Source of the DNA: Setophaga petechia
Lineage: Eukaryota; Chordata; Aves; Passeriformes; Parulidae
Direction: 5' to 3'
NCBI GenBank assembly: GCA_024362935.1
Contig: JANCRA010000006.1
Location: forward strand, 30,683,924-30,747,923
DNA: 64,000 bases
Part shown: in pieces, positions 22,901-35,100 of the stretch
Position numbering within the stretch: the stretch's first letter is position 1
Layout of the letters: each line of letters begins with the position of its first letter
The notes under the pieces: model-generated
Databases searched by the model: none
The model's input: only the letters and a program-made list of their open reading frames with translations
Told to the model about the DNA's origin: nothing
Translations under genes and position numbers: made by a program

Positions 22901-25587
22901 TATCCTGCTAACAGTGGCAAAGGCCAAGGGTTGCTTTTAAATGACAGGTAGGAGTCACTTCAGCCATTCATCAGCCAAAGGTCACCTGCTCACTGACAGC
23001 ACAGCAGAGCTGTTGGTGCTCCTGTACCTGCACAGCTCCAGTGCTGCTGCTGCAAGGCTGACACAGCTCCTGCAGCTGAAACCTTGGCACAGCATTTGGC
23101 AGAAATCACCCAAGGGCTCACAATTGAAACTTCAAGTTTCAGGAAGGCTTGGCTCTGCTTTGAACTAATGAAGCTGAAGATGTTCAACAGCACCTCAGCA
23201 AAACAGCTTCACCCCACTCCCCAGAAATACCCTGGGCTGTGCTGCTGACTCCCCCCAGAATGCTCTGTCCTGCTTTGTGCTGCCCTCAGCACTCAGAGCT
23301 CTGGTCTGGCACAAGAATGGTGAGCAGCATGGCCATGGGTCAGCGTTATTTCAGACTAAATCTCAAATTCCCCTGTCACCTCCCCTCCCTGCAGAGGAAA
23401 GTTTCTGACCTGAAATTGTTCTTTCCACACAGGTCCTGCTGTAATGTCCCACCTCAAAGGAGGCACAAGCAAGTGCTCTGCAGCAGCAGCTGTCAGTGGC
23501 CAGCAAAACCCATGCAGGGACTAGCTCAGCCCAGGAGCAGGAACACTCCTGTCCCAGCCAGGTAACCTGGCTCCTCCTTTGGGGACAGCTGGCAAAACAG
23601 GCCTGCCCAAGCCCTCCCTCCTCGTCACAACTGCTGTCAGTACAGCCACACTAAGAGGCTTTGATTTCCTGGGCAAGTGTTGCCACCTTCCCAGACATCT
23701 CCCTGCTTGCATCATGGGGGTAACTCAAGGAGGGATTTACTGGGATCTACACAGGCTCTTTCCCAAGGCTTCACTGCCAGGCAGAGCTACACCCATGCTG
23801 TAACAAGCAGACACTCAGAAACGAGGCAGCTTTTAAATTCTGTGAAGATTTAACTTTAGGAAAAGCAAGAGGAAGAGCAGCACACAGCACTTAACTCCAG
23901 CAGCAACACCCAAATCCAGCAGAGATAAGGGCCCATCCTCTGACACTGTAACTCCCTATCAAAGGCAACCAGAAGCCCAGAGAAAAGATTTTTTTATAAA
24001 TCTTGTCACAGTTAGCAGACAAACGACAACCACAAGAACAGCATCCCCCAAAACCTCACAGTTTTTGTCAGAGATTGCCTACCCAAAAAACTCCTGTTTT
24101 CATCTCTTCACGTCTCTGAATCTCTGAAGAAAGGGTTGGAGTGAGAGATTTTGCTCCCGTTGCTGGAGCAGAGTCCCAAAGCCAACCTTGCCCTGCATTC
24201 AAAGGCCACCTGCCCCTCTGCCAGCCACAGACACACACCCAGTCCCTGGAGTCACCTGACACTGAGGGATCCTGCTGAGGGTGGCACCGTGGGGATCCTG
24301 GCACACCCCTGCCACAGCTGCACAGCTCTGCCTGGAGAGCTCACCTGGCCCCTGAGCCCTCCAACAGCCATTCCTGTCATGGCACAATTCTGATTCCCAG
24401 CAGGATGCTGACTAAGTGCTGAAGCATTATTCAGCCAGGTAATGACATGGCACAGAAAGAAGCATTTCCCTCCTCACACACAAGCTTTCCTGCCTTCCAA
24501 CTCCCCCTCTGTTCACTCACCTCCCCTGCTATTAAGGAGTAAGGATGTCTGACCTCTGCAAGATTTCCTTATTTCATAGCCATGCCCCCTTGCACGAGTA
24601 CTACTGGAGAATGCCAAAAGTGCCTTTAAGTCAGGAGCCCCCAAAGAGTTGAGGAAATTAATTAAACACACCCAACAAATCTAGCAACAATAAGACTGAA
24701 TTTATAGGATGACAGAAAGAATTCCATCAGGTATCAAGACAACAATAATAGAAATATTCAGAGATGCTCGATGTGCTCGTAATTCATGAAAGCTGAGCTC
24801 TCACAGGGCACAGAGAGGGCAGTCCTGGGCAGCAGGAGCTCACAGTACAAGGCTGTACAAGGACAGATCTCTTTAAAGACGAGACACAGGCTGCCCAGAA
24901 GGTGCAGTGAGGGCACAACAGAGAAAAGGCAGGGAGGGAACAGAACCTGCACTGTCTGCAGCACAGGCAGAACCACTAACCTGGATGAGAACCAAGCGCC
25001 AGACACCTGTGCCAAGCAGCGCCAGCTCACACACTCACCCTGGGCAGCAGGGCTGACAGGCAGCCCCGTTTCCAACAAACCCCAGCCCGGCTCAAGGAGG
25101 CCCGGCCGGTCCCCGGGGAGCCGCGATCCCGCCGCGCTGCCGGTACTCACTGGAAAGCCATGGCTCCTGCCTCCAGCGTGCACCGCGTCGGGGACTGCTC
25201 GTTCAGCTTGCGGAAGAGCTGCTTGGCCTGGCTCTGGTACTGCTGCAGGTCGCGGCCTGACTGAGGAGGCAGGGAGGGAGGAGAGCGGCTGCTGGGCCGG
25301 TACCGGACACACCGGGGGGCTCCGGGGCTGCCGGCACCGGCCCCACAGCACCGGCGGGTTCTGCCCGCCCCACCCGCCACCACCGGGAAGCAAGCGCCGG
25401 TGCCGGAGCCGCCCTGCTGTGAGAAGGGACTGCGCGGCTCCCGGTGGGTCGCCCCCCGCCCGCTCCTCACGGACAAACCGTCCCCTCCCCGCCCGCGCCC
25501 CGCCGGCCCCACCTGCTCGTCCTCTTGCATGGAGGCGGCGAGGGGGAGCCCGTCCGCCACGCGGGCGATCATCGTGAGCAGCACCAT
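19830..25587 (-). CDS. SEC22B: SEC22B, vesicle-trafficking R-SNARE (complete, five coding exons)
   Basis: Joining 25587-25513, 25260-25151, 20902-20742, 20415-20269 and 19984-19830 gives 648 bases: 215 codons plus stop, the length of the vertebrate protein. All introns have GT/AG ends with consistent phases. SEC22B is a tail-anchored SNARE that acts in ER-Golgi traffic, both anterograde and retrograde, and at ER contact sites. The N-terminal longin domain covers about residues 1-120. The SNARE motif covers about 134-194, with the R-SNARE zero-layer arginine in LQRGEAL. A C-terminal membrane anchor contains [12 protein letters not shown] and ends in RFWWL. The sequence is near-identical to mammalian SEC22B; differences visible here include AMAF and IIEKGV. 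No frame break is present. It lies head-to-head with PACS and upstream of, and parallel to, the NOTCH2-like gene. Confidence 0.97.
20269..20415 (-). CDS. SEC22B: SEC22B coding exon 4
   Basis: The acceptor is TTCCAG|ACACC and the donor TCAG|GTACTG; the exon is 147 bp and phase 1 at both ends. It encodes [17 protein letters not shown] and most of the N-terminal half of the SNARE motif, including the zero-layer arginine (LQRGEAL). Confidence 0.97.
20742..20902 (-). CDS. SEC22B: SEC22B coding exon 3
   Basis: The acceptor is TTTTAG|CTAC and the donor TTTG|GTGAGG; the exon is 161 bp and ends in phase 1. It encodes [13 protein letters not shown] through RPYSFIEF, the core of the longin domain. Confidence 0.97.
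20903..25150 (-). other. SEC22B: SEC22B intron 2 (4.25 kb), no gene seen
   Basis: This is the only long intron of SEC22B. It has no recognisable exon or RNA gene. A 17-bp direct duplication containing AGGAGGATCCATTC lies near 22145-22175. The remainder looks like ordinary unique intron sequence. Confidence 0.85.
25151..25260 (-). CDS. SEC22B: SEC22B coding exon 2
   Basis: The acceptor is CTCAG|TCAGG and the donor CCA|GTGAGT; the exon is 110 bp and ends in phase 2 within the histidine codon that exon 3 completes. It encodes [16 protein letters not shown] and the NEQSPTRC segment of the longin domain. Confidence 0.97.
25513..25587 (-). CDS. SEC22B: SEC22B coding exon 1
   Basis: This exon has 25 codons, from [16 protein letters not shown] through MQEDEQ, and ends in phase 0 at CAG|GTGGGG. 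The ATG sits in a strong context (ACC ATG G). It encodes the first strand of the longin fold. A short GC-rich intron of 252 bp (25512-25261) follows. Confidence 0.97.
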
Positions 25588-25990
25588 GGTCGCGCCCGCC
25601 GCCCGCCCTGCCACGGAGCCGCCCGGAAACTGCCACCGCCGCTTCCGGTGCGCGGCCGCCGCGCCGGCAGCACTTCCGCCCGCCCCTGGGAAGGGCGGCC
25701 GCCCCGCGCGCGCATGCGCCAGTTGGAGGCCACGCCTCAATCGCAGCCACGCCCCCTCAGGCGCGCCCCCTTAGAGCAGACGCGGCCCCTCCGCATGGCC
25801 ACGCCCATCATGCTCCGTGTGACCACACCCCCCCGTCAGCACCGCCCCGTTCCAGTCGCGCCAAGTAAGCACCGCCTATCTTCCCTCCCGGCCCCGCCCC
25901 CAGCCCCGCCCCGTGACGCGCCCCCCGCGGGCGGGGCGGGGCGGTGGCGGCCCGGCGCGGTGGGCGCGCGCCAGGGCGGCGGGCACAGCC
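25588..25990. promoter_or_regulatory. Bidirectional promoter between SEC22B and PACS
   Basis: Only 403 bp separate the two start codons, which point away from each other. No TATA box is evident. Several GC boxes of the CCCCGCCCC and CCACGCCC type occur. CTTCCGGT (about 25647) and ACTTCCGC (about 25672) resemble ETS-family sites. A GTGACGCG (about 25912) resembles a CRE half-site. A perfect NRF1-type palindrome is listed separately. The transcription start points are not determined from sequence. Confidence 0.75.
25710..25719. promoter_or_regulatory. NRF1-type palindrome GCGCATGCGC
   Basis: The 10-bp string GCGCATGCGC is an exact match to the NRF1 consensus and is its own reverse complement. 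It lies 123 bp upstream of the SEC22B ATG and about 270 bp upstream of the PACS ATG. NRF1 sites are common in CpG-island divergent promoters. Binding is inferred, not shown. Confidence 0.6.
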
Positions 25991-26118
25991 ATGGCGGCGG
26001 CGGCCGAGCGGAGCCGCCTCAGCTTCCCCGGCGGCACCGGGGCCCTGGGGCGGCCCGTGCCTATGAACCTCTTCGCCACCTGGGAGATCGACGGCTCCAG
26101 CCCCAGCTGCGTGCCCAG
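25991..26118 (+). CDS. PACS2: PACS2-like exon 1
   Basis: The ATG at 25991 has a strong context (GCC ATG G). It is followed by a short alanine run, [16 protein letters not shown], and the conserved [19 protein letters not shown] second in-frame ATG (26063) begins at MNLFATWE, so a shorter start is possible; the upstream one is preferred because PACS2 has an N-terminal extension before this point. The donor is CCCAG|GTAACG, phase 2. Confidence 0.9.
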
Positions 26119-29100
26119 GTAACGGGCGGGCGAGGGCGCCGACCGCACCCCCTTTCCTCCCCGGCTCCCTCCTGGAGCCCCGTTCCCATCACCTGTGCGA
26201 GCCTCCCGCAGCCGCAGGGCCCTTCCCGCCCCTCGCCGCTACCGCAGTGACGGGCACGGCTCCTCCCGAGGCTTTGGGATGGGTGGCGGTGCGGGGCTCC
26301 GGCCCCGCGGAGGGCGGGGGGCTGCTGCCGTCTGTCCGGGCTGTGCGGGGTCACCTTCGCCGTGCGTGGCCCCGGCAGCCCTCGGCGCGGGCTGGGGCAG
26401 CCCCGGCCCCGCCGCCTTTCCCCGGGCAGTGCCCCGCAGGGATGGGCTCGGGGTGCGCATCCCTTCTCCGGGGATGGTTCTGCGCCCTGTGCCCGTGCCC
26501 TCCGTTCCCCTGCCTCTGCTGTGTGTACACACGCGGCCGTGCTCCCTGCCCGCGCTGCTATTGCCCGCATGGCAGGCATTCCTCTTAGTTTTTATAAATT
26601 TTGCGCTCTTCAAGCCTAGCTCAGAACGGAATGCCTCTGCGGATTTAAACGCGCCGGAGACAAATCTTTGAAGCGCTCCTCTTTATCTTTGTTTGTTTGT
26701 TTTGTTTTAAACGAGGACGTAGCGAGCGAGCAGAAAGGAAACAGAGTCATCAGGCTGACCTGGCAGGAACGTAAAGCTCTGCAAGCTTTACAAACCCCCC
26801 CAAATCCCTCTGTCTGCTGCGCCATCCACACAGCAGGTTGGACTCGGTGGCCATGCCCCTGTATTGCAGGGACGAGTAACTATCACAAACACTGTGGTGG
26901 GCTGACATCGTGGGCAGGAACAGAGAGGGGCAGAAGCAAACCTGAGTCCTGCTATTGCAGGTAATCTGGGTTTATGGCAGTTTATCTGTGCTAGCAGCGC
27001 CTCAGGCAGCAACTTTTTCAGCTTGTGTCTCGTTCAGCCTTTCTTTTCTGCAACTGGAGAGCTTGGAAAGGGTCTGGCACCCGGGGGAATGTGCCCTTCT
27101 TCAAGGAGTCCCTTTGCTGTGGAAGTTGTCACTTGGATGGGAATAGCTGGAGGAGCAGTTGGTGCTTTTTCATTTTGCACTGGACAAGAAAGTGTCCCTG
27201 CTGCTGGCAGGGGGTTGGACTGAAATGATCTTTAAAAGGTTCCTTCCAACCCAAAGCATTCTGTGGCTCCAGTGCGATTGGCACTGTCCCTGCCGTGCAG
27301 AGGACACCGTAGCACTGCTCTGAAAACAGTTCTCTCCACTGCACCCTTTGCTACAGGAAGGCACTTGGGTTTCCATCCCATCCAACCTTGTAACAGTGGC
27401 TGTTAAACAAATAAAAGCCCAAACGTCCAACGCTGTCAAGGACTTTTCATTCTGCATTATCATTTATGCTGATACTTGCAGATCTGCAGACGAGCTCACA
27501 ACATAGCCTGCTTGTTTGCAAATCTGTGGATGACCAGAAAATGCAGTGTAAGGACACTGGCCCTGCCTTGGTGAGGTAGGGGGAGCACAAGGGTGGGTCC
27601 TGGGTGCTGGAATTGTGGTGGGCAGCAGATGGGAGGCAGCTGGTTGAGGTGCCTGGAGGAATGTGGGGAATGCAAAGCACATGTGGATATCAGGGCAGGT
27701 GGGGCAGAACTGGGGTGTGAGGGGGAAAGTCTGGAATTGCCGAAGCAAGCTGTGAAGCAGGGGATGATGAAAGTGCTCAGATTGCCTGCCCTGAGGAATT
27801 GATGGAAGAATTGGGGCATTTGGGACCTTGTAGAACCAAAGCTTTTGGTTGAGGGAGTTTGGTGTGGCGGTGGCTGGCTCCCTCTGCTCTGGCCCTGCTG
27901 CTGCCATTACCTTTGCTTGCTCTTCCTGGGTGCCCTTTTTCCCTCGAGCCAGGGGGATGAGCTCCATCCAGCTGCTGCACCTGCTGCTGCCAACCCTGTG
28001 AACCTGCATTTGCCCAGATGTGGAGTTTTCTGCTGGGCACGTTGTGGGCAGCCCAGGGGCTGGGCACAGGCTGTGGCTGTGGGTGCTGAGGTTGCAGGCT
28101 CTGTGGGGATGTTGGTCCTGTGGCACGGTGAGGTGTGTGCTGGGCAAACACCAAGTTCTGCAGCAGTCAGTGCTGCTGTTTCTGACCATTGATCAGCATG
28201 CTTTGCATTTCATTACGGGCTTTGCAACAGACCCTTCTGTCAGAGAAAGCAGGAGCTTGAAAACCTTTAAGTTAGGCCGCTGCCTCTGCCCTTTAAATTC
28301 ATATGGTGGTGATTTTTACTATGGCACAATGACATTTAAGATTCTTTTATCTTAAAGCAAGAGATATTAGAATGAAGTGCTCTGCGTGGGAAACCATATC
28401 CCAAGTGAGTTGTTGTCCCAGCAAATGTCTGTTGGGACGTGAGGGGCGGATGTGGAGGACAGTGGGCCCTGCTGTGTGGTCAGACACTGTGGAACTGCCT
28501 TGGCCTCTTCTGAGATTTCCACCAGTTCCCTTCTGGGTCTGTGTTGGCAGGACAGGCTTTCCAAGCGGAGAAGAGATTTGGACTTGGCACAAAGTCAGAG
28601 GATTCGCGGAGAGGAGCGCGTGCTTGGGGAGGGAATGTTGCTTCCTTCCCTTTTCCTTTTGGTTCACTAAATCTTAGCCCATTTCTAAGGTGTTTCTCCT
28701 GCCGTGCCCTGGAGCAGGAGGGGCTGGGTGGAAGCAGTGCCTGGAGTGGTCCTGCCCTGCTCTAGGTTGTGTGTGGGGTGCTTGTGTGGATGTGTGTGTG
28801 CTTCAGCACACTCTGGTGGGTGATTTACTGAAAGTCCACTCAGCTTGGGTGGGGTCTCAGCAAAATCTGGAAGGCTGCCTTGGTGCATCCATGGAGTTTC
28901 CTCGTGTGAGAAGGCTGTGTCTAAACTTAAGGAAGAATAATAGGGAAGAGTCATGGTGGTGTCCTGCAGTTGTGTGCTTAGTGTGAAACACGAAGTGAGT
29001 GGTGTTTTGCATTTGTTCTGGCTTCTCTTACTCCTCTGCCATCTGCAGAAGTGATTTTATGATTTATTCTTCAGCACACGTAGCTCCTGGGAGGCTTGAC

Positions 29101-32100
29101 CATAGCATTTCTGAAATGCAGCTCCTTTCTTTTAGTCATCTCAGAAATGTGACTCAAAATGTCTCACTATCTGGGCGTATCCACTGCATACCAGAAGGGA
29201 GAGATGCCTACCTTCTCCTGCTGTTTCTGTCTTCTGTGCACTGAAAGACTTTCCTTTGGGGAAGGTTACATTACATAAAGTTCTCCCTACCACCTGTAAA
29301 CACTGAGAGTGATCTTCTTGCTGCATGGCAGTGAGAGAATCAACACCTCTTCCTCTCATTGAAAGAGCAGAAGTAAGAATTATTCTGTGGATTTTGGTGT
29401 CGGTTTCTTTACCCTCCAATCTTTTGATGAATCTGTGGGTGTGAATGGCAGGATGCAGTACTGTCCCATGTTGAAGCAGTCTCATGAGGAGATGGCACCA
29501 TGTGGAGGTTGTCCAGAGGAAGAGAGGTCTTGGGGGAAAGCTTTGTTGGAAGGGTCTGCTGAAGCAAGGGAAGGCAGCAACATTCCCATTTGGAGTGGGT
29601 TTTGTTTCAGGCTACTGCCTTAGCTGTCACAAACTTGTAAAAGTTGCTGCTAAGTTTTGAACTGTGTAAAGTGATTGAGAGCAAGCTGGATGTGGAGCAG
29701 GTTCAGTCCCTGGGGATTGAAGGGAGCAGTGCAAAGGCAGTGCCAGGGGGCTGGGGCTGGCACTGGGCACTGCCTGAGCGTTTCTCTGTTGGCTCACTCT
29801 GTAGCTTGGCTGCTGGGTGAGGAAATGCAGAGGGGTTCCACACACATGCCCTGGGCCCACGGGAGGCTGGGGCTGTGGGGATGTGACTGCTCAGTGCTGT
29901 GGCATGGCCGTGCAGCTCTCGGACACCACAGCAGCCCTGGTACGGACATCCCCGGGGGCCATGGAGAGTGATGGGCTGAGATTTCAGATTCAGGCAGCTG
30001 AGTGATCCTAACAGTGTGCTCGTGCCCCAGGCTGTGTGCTCCTCTCTCTGTGCCAGCTCCCATCTTCCTCCCCTGGCCTGTCTGGCTGGCTGCCTCCTGT
30101 GGGCTAATGAGTGGCAGAGGGCTCTGTGAGCGTGGAAGGGTGACAGCACTGCAGATGTGTGACAGGAGGGACACAGTGGGGACTGCTGGGGCATGGAGCC
30201 ATCCCAGCAATCTGCTGGTTTGCACCCATAGCTGGTAATTCCCTCTGCTAGCAGAGTGTTGAGGGGCTTGTGACCTGTGTGAAGTCCACAGCTGACTCTC
30301 CCTGTGAGGATTTGCCACAGGTTCACTCGGGAGTGGAACACTTTGCCCTTTGGTGGGAAGGATGCATGCCTGCACTGGGAATGGGAACTTCTCCTGGCCA
30401 GTGAGAGCATGTTCTGACCTGGCTTGAGCAATGCCAGCTGTGCATCATATCATCAGAGAAAGGTGAACAACTTGCTGGAGTAATAATTATGATCAGGTGA
30501 TGCTATGTAATTAAAAAAACTGATTAATTCAGGCAGGGAGAGATCTAATGTAAGTGTATCTTGACCTTCTATTCTGTCTGTCTGTTAACATTTAGGAGAG
30601 AACTCTTCCTGGTTAGGATAACTGCTGGCACATTCATTGGGAGCTGACAATGGATTTTCAGTGCATTTGGAGCTAGGAAAATGTCTAATTACTCAGATGA
30701 CTAGGTACATTTCAGAAGTGCTTATTTGGAGGCTTTGTTTTGACTTTGTTTGAATAGCATGAAATGCCTAACATTTTCCCTCGAAAGGAAATTGAATACA
30801 AATGAGGGCACAGGACAGCCTTTAAAAATATCACCGAGACGATGCTGAATGTGTGAGATGCATGAGGAAAAACATCCACGAGTGAGCAATGGAGATAAAC
30901 TGCTTGGAGGAAAGCACAGTGGCCAGAACCAACCCTTCTTCCTGGAGCTAGACATCCTATTTCTCCTCCTTAGTCTTTGGGGAAGAGATCAAACCCGAGG
31001 GATCCCTAAGTGTTCCCCATGTAAATCCTATCACTTTGTATGATGCTGCTGAATGTCACTTGGGTGCTTGTCTTATTCAGTGGAAGTGTTCTGTCTAGAG
31101 GCTGAGTGGTTTGTTAGAGTCAGAGTTCCAGTGAGATCTCTTTTGAGTTGTTTTTTAAGGTGAAGCTTGTGCACGTCAAGAACAGCTCTGAAACAGATCT
31201 TAAAACGTCAGAGCAGCCAGCCAAAGTCTGTGGATGGGATTTTACATGGTTTTCACCTGGATGCTTTGTGCATGCCCAGTGCAGAAGGGTGGTGGGAGTG
31301 GAAGGAATGGGTTGCTCGTTTGAAAGGCCTCTTTCCCTGCCTTCCACCCAGTGAGGGTGCCCAGAGCATCTTCCCCTCGTGTACCCTGGCAGGTCTGGCC
31401 TGTGCTCCTGCAGCCCTGCTTGGCAGGAGGTGATCCTGCAGCTGCTTGTCCAGGAAATAAAAGCTCTTGTCAAATGGAGCTGTTGATGCTCCAGCTTTCA
31501 TCAGCTCTGAGCAGGCGGACAATTTCTGTGGCAAGCTTGTGGCTGTATCAAATTAGCTATGAAATGATTTGCATAATAGATTAATCAACCAGCAACCAAA
31601 CATCCCTCTTTTCTGCCAAGAAAAGAAAAGCAACAACTCAGCTGTTACAAGAGGCCATTATGTTCCTTGCAACCCTTAATCTTTCTTTTTTCCAAGAGCT
31701 CTCCGTGTTTTGGCCTCACGCAGGAAGCTGGCCTGCTCGCTGCCTTCATTTGCGTCACATCTTGGCAGCTCTTTCCAATTCTTTTGGGCCAAATTTTGCC
31801 ACCGTTATGGTGACCTTCTAGGGAGGGTATTTCCTATGGAATTGGTGGCTGGCTGCCAGGCGACTCTGTGTTGCCAGGTCCTCTGTTAGCTTTGCCTTTC
31901 CATTGAAATTCCTCTGGGCCCCTTGAGCTCCTTCAGAATTGACCCATTTCCTTGGGAAGTCGGGGAGCAAGTCACCTCAGCACATAACTGTGAGCGGGCA
32001 GGAACTGCTCACTGTGGTTTGTTTCTCCTGTGCTTCTGCCTCCATATAAGCCAGCAGTATGGATTTCCTAAGCTGTACAGTCCTCCTGCTGCTCCAGATG

Positions 32101-35100
32101 TGACATCTGTGTGTCCTTGCCTGGCTGAAGGATGCCCAATCAGTGCTGGGGGAGTTTTCAGTCCGAATGGATCCCAACGTGCAGATGATAAGAGGCTTAA
32201 CTGGCTAATTGAATGTGATAGCGTGAAGCTTCTCTCATGGTGAGGTTTAATTGGATTATGATACTGTACAGTGATGTGGAGGCTTGCAGGGCATGCAGCC
32301 AGCTTCACTAGGAGAGAGTGGATCCTTGCTAATCACTCATTTGTTTAAAATAATGAGTTGCCTGGAGAGCTCTGATGGGCGTGCTCTGCTTGCTGCAGCC
32401 AGTATCCCTGGAGAAGGAATCCCTAAAAATCCAGGGGCTACCACACATGTAGAGCCTGCCCTTGAGCGGGTGCAGCAGTGTGGAGAGCCTCCAGGTGAGG
32501 CTCCTTTTGGAGCTCCTTTTGTTGGGAAAACAGATGTGTGGGCTCTGTTTGTGTGCTGGAGTCTGGAACACGTTTCCTCCTCTAGACTCAGCCTCTCCCG
32601 CAGCCTCTCTGTGGCTGTGTCGTTGTCACAAGCTGTGCCTTTCTTTTGAGGTGGCCTCCTTGTTCCTTCTCGCCTGGCAGCTGCCAGGCTGCCTTCCAGC
32701 ACTCTTACTTGCAGGGCAATAACTATTTTTGATCAGGAGCTCAAATGCTTCCCCTGCCCCAGTGGGAAATCAGTCTAATTTTTAAAGTACGCAGCAAAAG
32801 TAGAACTGGGAGCAGCTTTTGTATGCTGTGAATTTTGTTTGGTGGAGGCTCTCCCGTGCATAAAGCCAAGCTGGGGTCTGCAGGGCAGCCAGTGTTGAGG
32901 TGCTTACCTGCTCGGGGTATGTGTGGCAGCACCGGTGTTTTGGGTGCAGTGCCTGGGGCTGGAGTGCTTTATGGAAGTCACCGAATGAGATGCTGTTCCT
33001 GGGAGTTGTTGCACTGAAAGTAACAATGTTTGGCTTACTGATGTTTCAAAAGGGTTTCAAACGTGCATGGTTGCTCAGATCTGATTTCAGAAGAGTTGTC
33101 AAGGAAAATAGCATTTGTTCTCCTGTAAGCAGATGGATTAGCATAAAAGATCAGCTTTGATGTCGAGTGAAGTGTGCTCCTCATCCATAGCCTTTGTGCT
33201 GGTTTGGAGAGTTAACTGTTTGGCTCCTCGGTGTTGGAATGGGCTGGGAAATGCCCCAAGGATGCTGTGTGCTGGGCACTGCAAGCTTTTGATGAACTTG
33301 TCCTGCTTCTTGCTGTGGCTCATCCAGACAATCAGATAAATGTGATCACTTTGCTGGGAAATGGCAGCTTAGCCACTTTCCCCCCAGTGCTCTAATGTGT
33401 GGGACCTCCCTCCCCGAGCCCTAGTTTGGTGTAAAGATAAACCTGCTCCCCTCTCCTGCTTCTTTGCTTTTTTGGCAGTCAGGTGCTCTGAGCCTGCAGG
33501 AGGAAAGTGAAAGGCAATAGCCAAGGGGGAATGCTGGTGTTTAACCACAACCTACATAGCTCGCAGGTCCTTCTGGACCTCAGGGAAATAGTTGATTTTG
33601 TTCTAAAAAGAAAAAAAAGGGAACAAATCCGGTGATCTAGGGTGACCATTTTTTAAAAATTATTATTTTAAGCATGTATTGCTGGGGAGAAGTGGAAGTT
33701 TGAAGGTGGGAGGCTGTGAAGGAGCAGGGCATGAAGGGTATGCCTGTGTGTGCAGGGTGAAACATGTTCACTGCTCAACAAAGCGCTTTATTTTGCTGTT
33801 AAAAATCTTCTGAAAAAGACACTGTCTGCTTTCATCAGATCCCTTTGCTCTGTTCAGCTCAATTGTTCAAAATCTTTTCCTGCTCTTTTTATTTTTCTAC
33901 AAAGCCATTGCTGTGCAAGGGCTTGGAGGCGCTCCTCATTGCTGCTAAGTAAATATCATGTTCAGGAGAGGGATTGCTAAAGGCATCTTTACCTCTGCAG
34001 GGAGGCACGTGGAAGGCTGTAAACGGAGACATGAGCAAACCATGGAGCTCATAACGTGGTTCTGGCCTGTGTTTCAGGGGTGCAGGGCTCTCATTGATGG
34101 CCAGAACGAGCTGCAGCTTGCACATGTCTGGTACGTGTTTCCCAACAGGCTCCAGGCCAGATCTAGATATAGAGCAGAGAATAACCCCCATGGGGAGATT
34201 CTTAGGAAGCCTTATCTATATATAGTCCATATAAGTCTGTATCCCCTTTCTGCTGGGAGGACAGCCTGCCCGGGAGCGTGGTTAACGCAGACACACCCCA
34301 GCTTCCAAGAGCCGGGCGGGACCCACGGGATCAGGGCTGCGTGTCCTGGCTCCCGCTGCACTGGGTGGCACCGGGAATGCTCTGCTGAGAGCCCCAGCTG
34401 TGCTGTCCCTGCTGGGGGGGCAGGCTGGTGGCACGCTCCTGTGGCCAGGCTTGTCCTGTGTGGCAGCACGGAGCAGCCGTCGGGCAGGGGGGACAGCTGG
34501 GGCACATGGCTGATGGTGCTGTGCCTTCCAGCACGCTGCTCTGCTGGGGGCTCTCATCAAAGCAATGAGGTCGTAGCTTGGCACTGACTTGTCATGAAAG
34601 AGCTTATGCAGGGTTCTCATGCCAGTACAGCTCCCTTTCTTGCAGCTGCTTACCAGGATGTTCTGTCAGAGGGAGCTGCACGGACATTCTGCTGCTTTGG
34701 GAACGAGGAGCAATTTACAGTGTTCAGCCCACCTGCAAAAACCTCAAACAAAAAAACCATGAGCAGGTGTCTTAGATCAGAACACACAGTGAGGTGGACA
34801 AGGTGCCCTTTCCCACAGCAGTGTGGTCTACTGTTCACTTCTGTATGGTTTGACCATTAGGATGTCTGAGGCCATTCACAGCCTTCCTTTCCATTTAGTC
34901 CATGACTTCTTCCAGCTGGTGCACCATATTTCCTAGCTGTCCTGGCAGCTGCTGAGTGCCAGCCATGGAGGAGCACAGCCTTCTTTCTACTGCAGAGAGT
35001 TTGCTGCCTGCTTAGCTGTTCTGGAATCACAGAAATGAGGGTCTGGAGAGCTTTTTACCAGCTTGAAATGTCAGCAAACAGCTCACAAGGTTCTGTTGGA

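Larger units (their letters stand above)
25060..26560. promoter_or_regulatory. CpG island shared by SEC22B and PACS
   Basis: Dense CG dinucleotides span SEC22B exons 1-2, the intergenic gap and PACS exon 1 with the start of its intron. Flanking DNA on both sides is CpG-poor. This is typical of a housekeeping divergent promoter. Confidence 0.8.

Noticed and set aside
24758..25750. 330-codon minus-strand open frame over SEC22B exons 1-2
   Set aside because: It reads through introns and in a frame different from the conserved SEC22B exons; only the spliced frame has the known protein sequence.
26820..26870. CAGGTTGGACTCGGTGGCC as another CR1 3' tail
   Set aside because: Only a short match; the conserved downstream part (TTCCAACC and ATTCTRTG tail) is missing.
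27464..28189. 241-codon minus-strand frame in PACS intron 1
   Set aside because: Ser/Pro/His-rich with no domain features and no supporting promoter or splice signals.
33958..34587. 209-codon plus-strand frame in PACS intron 1
   Set aside because: No recognisable domain, no splice or CpG context, and composition typical of chance frames in GC-rich intron DNA.
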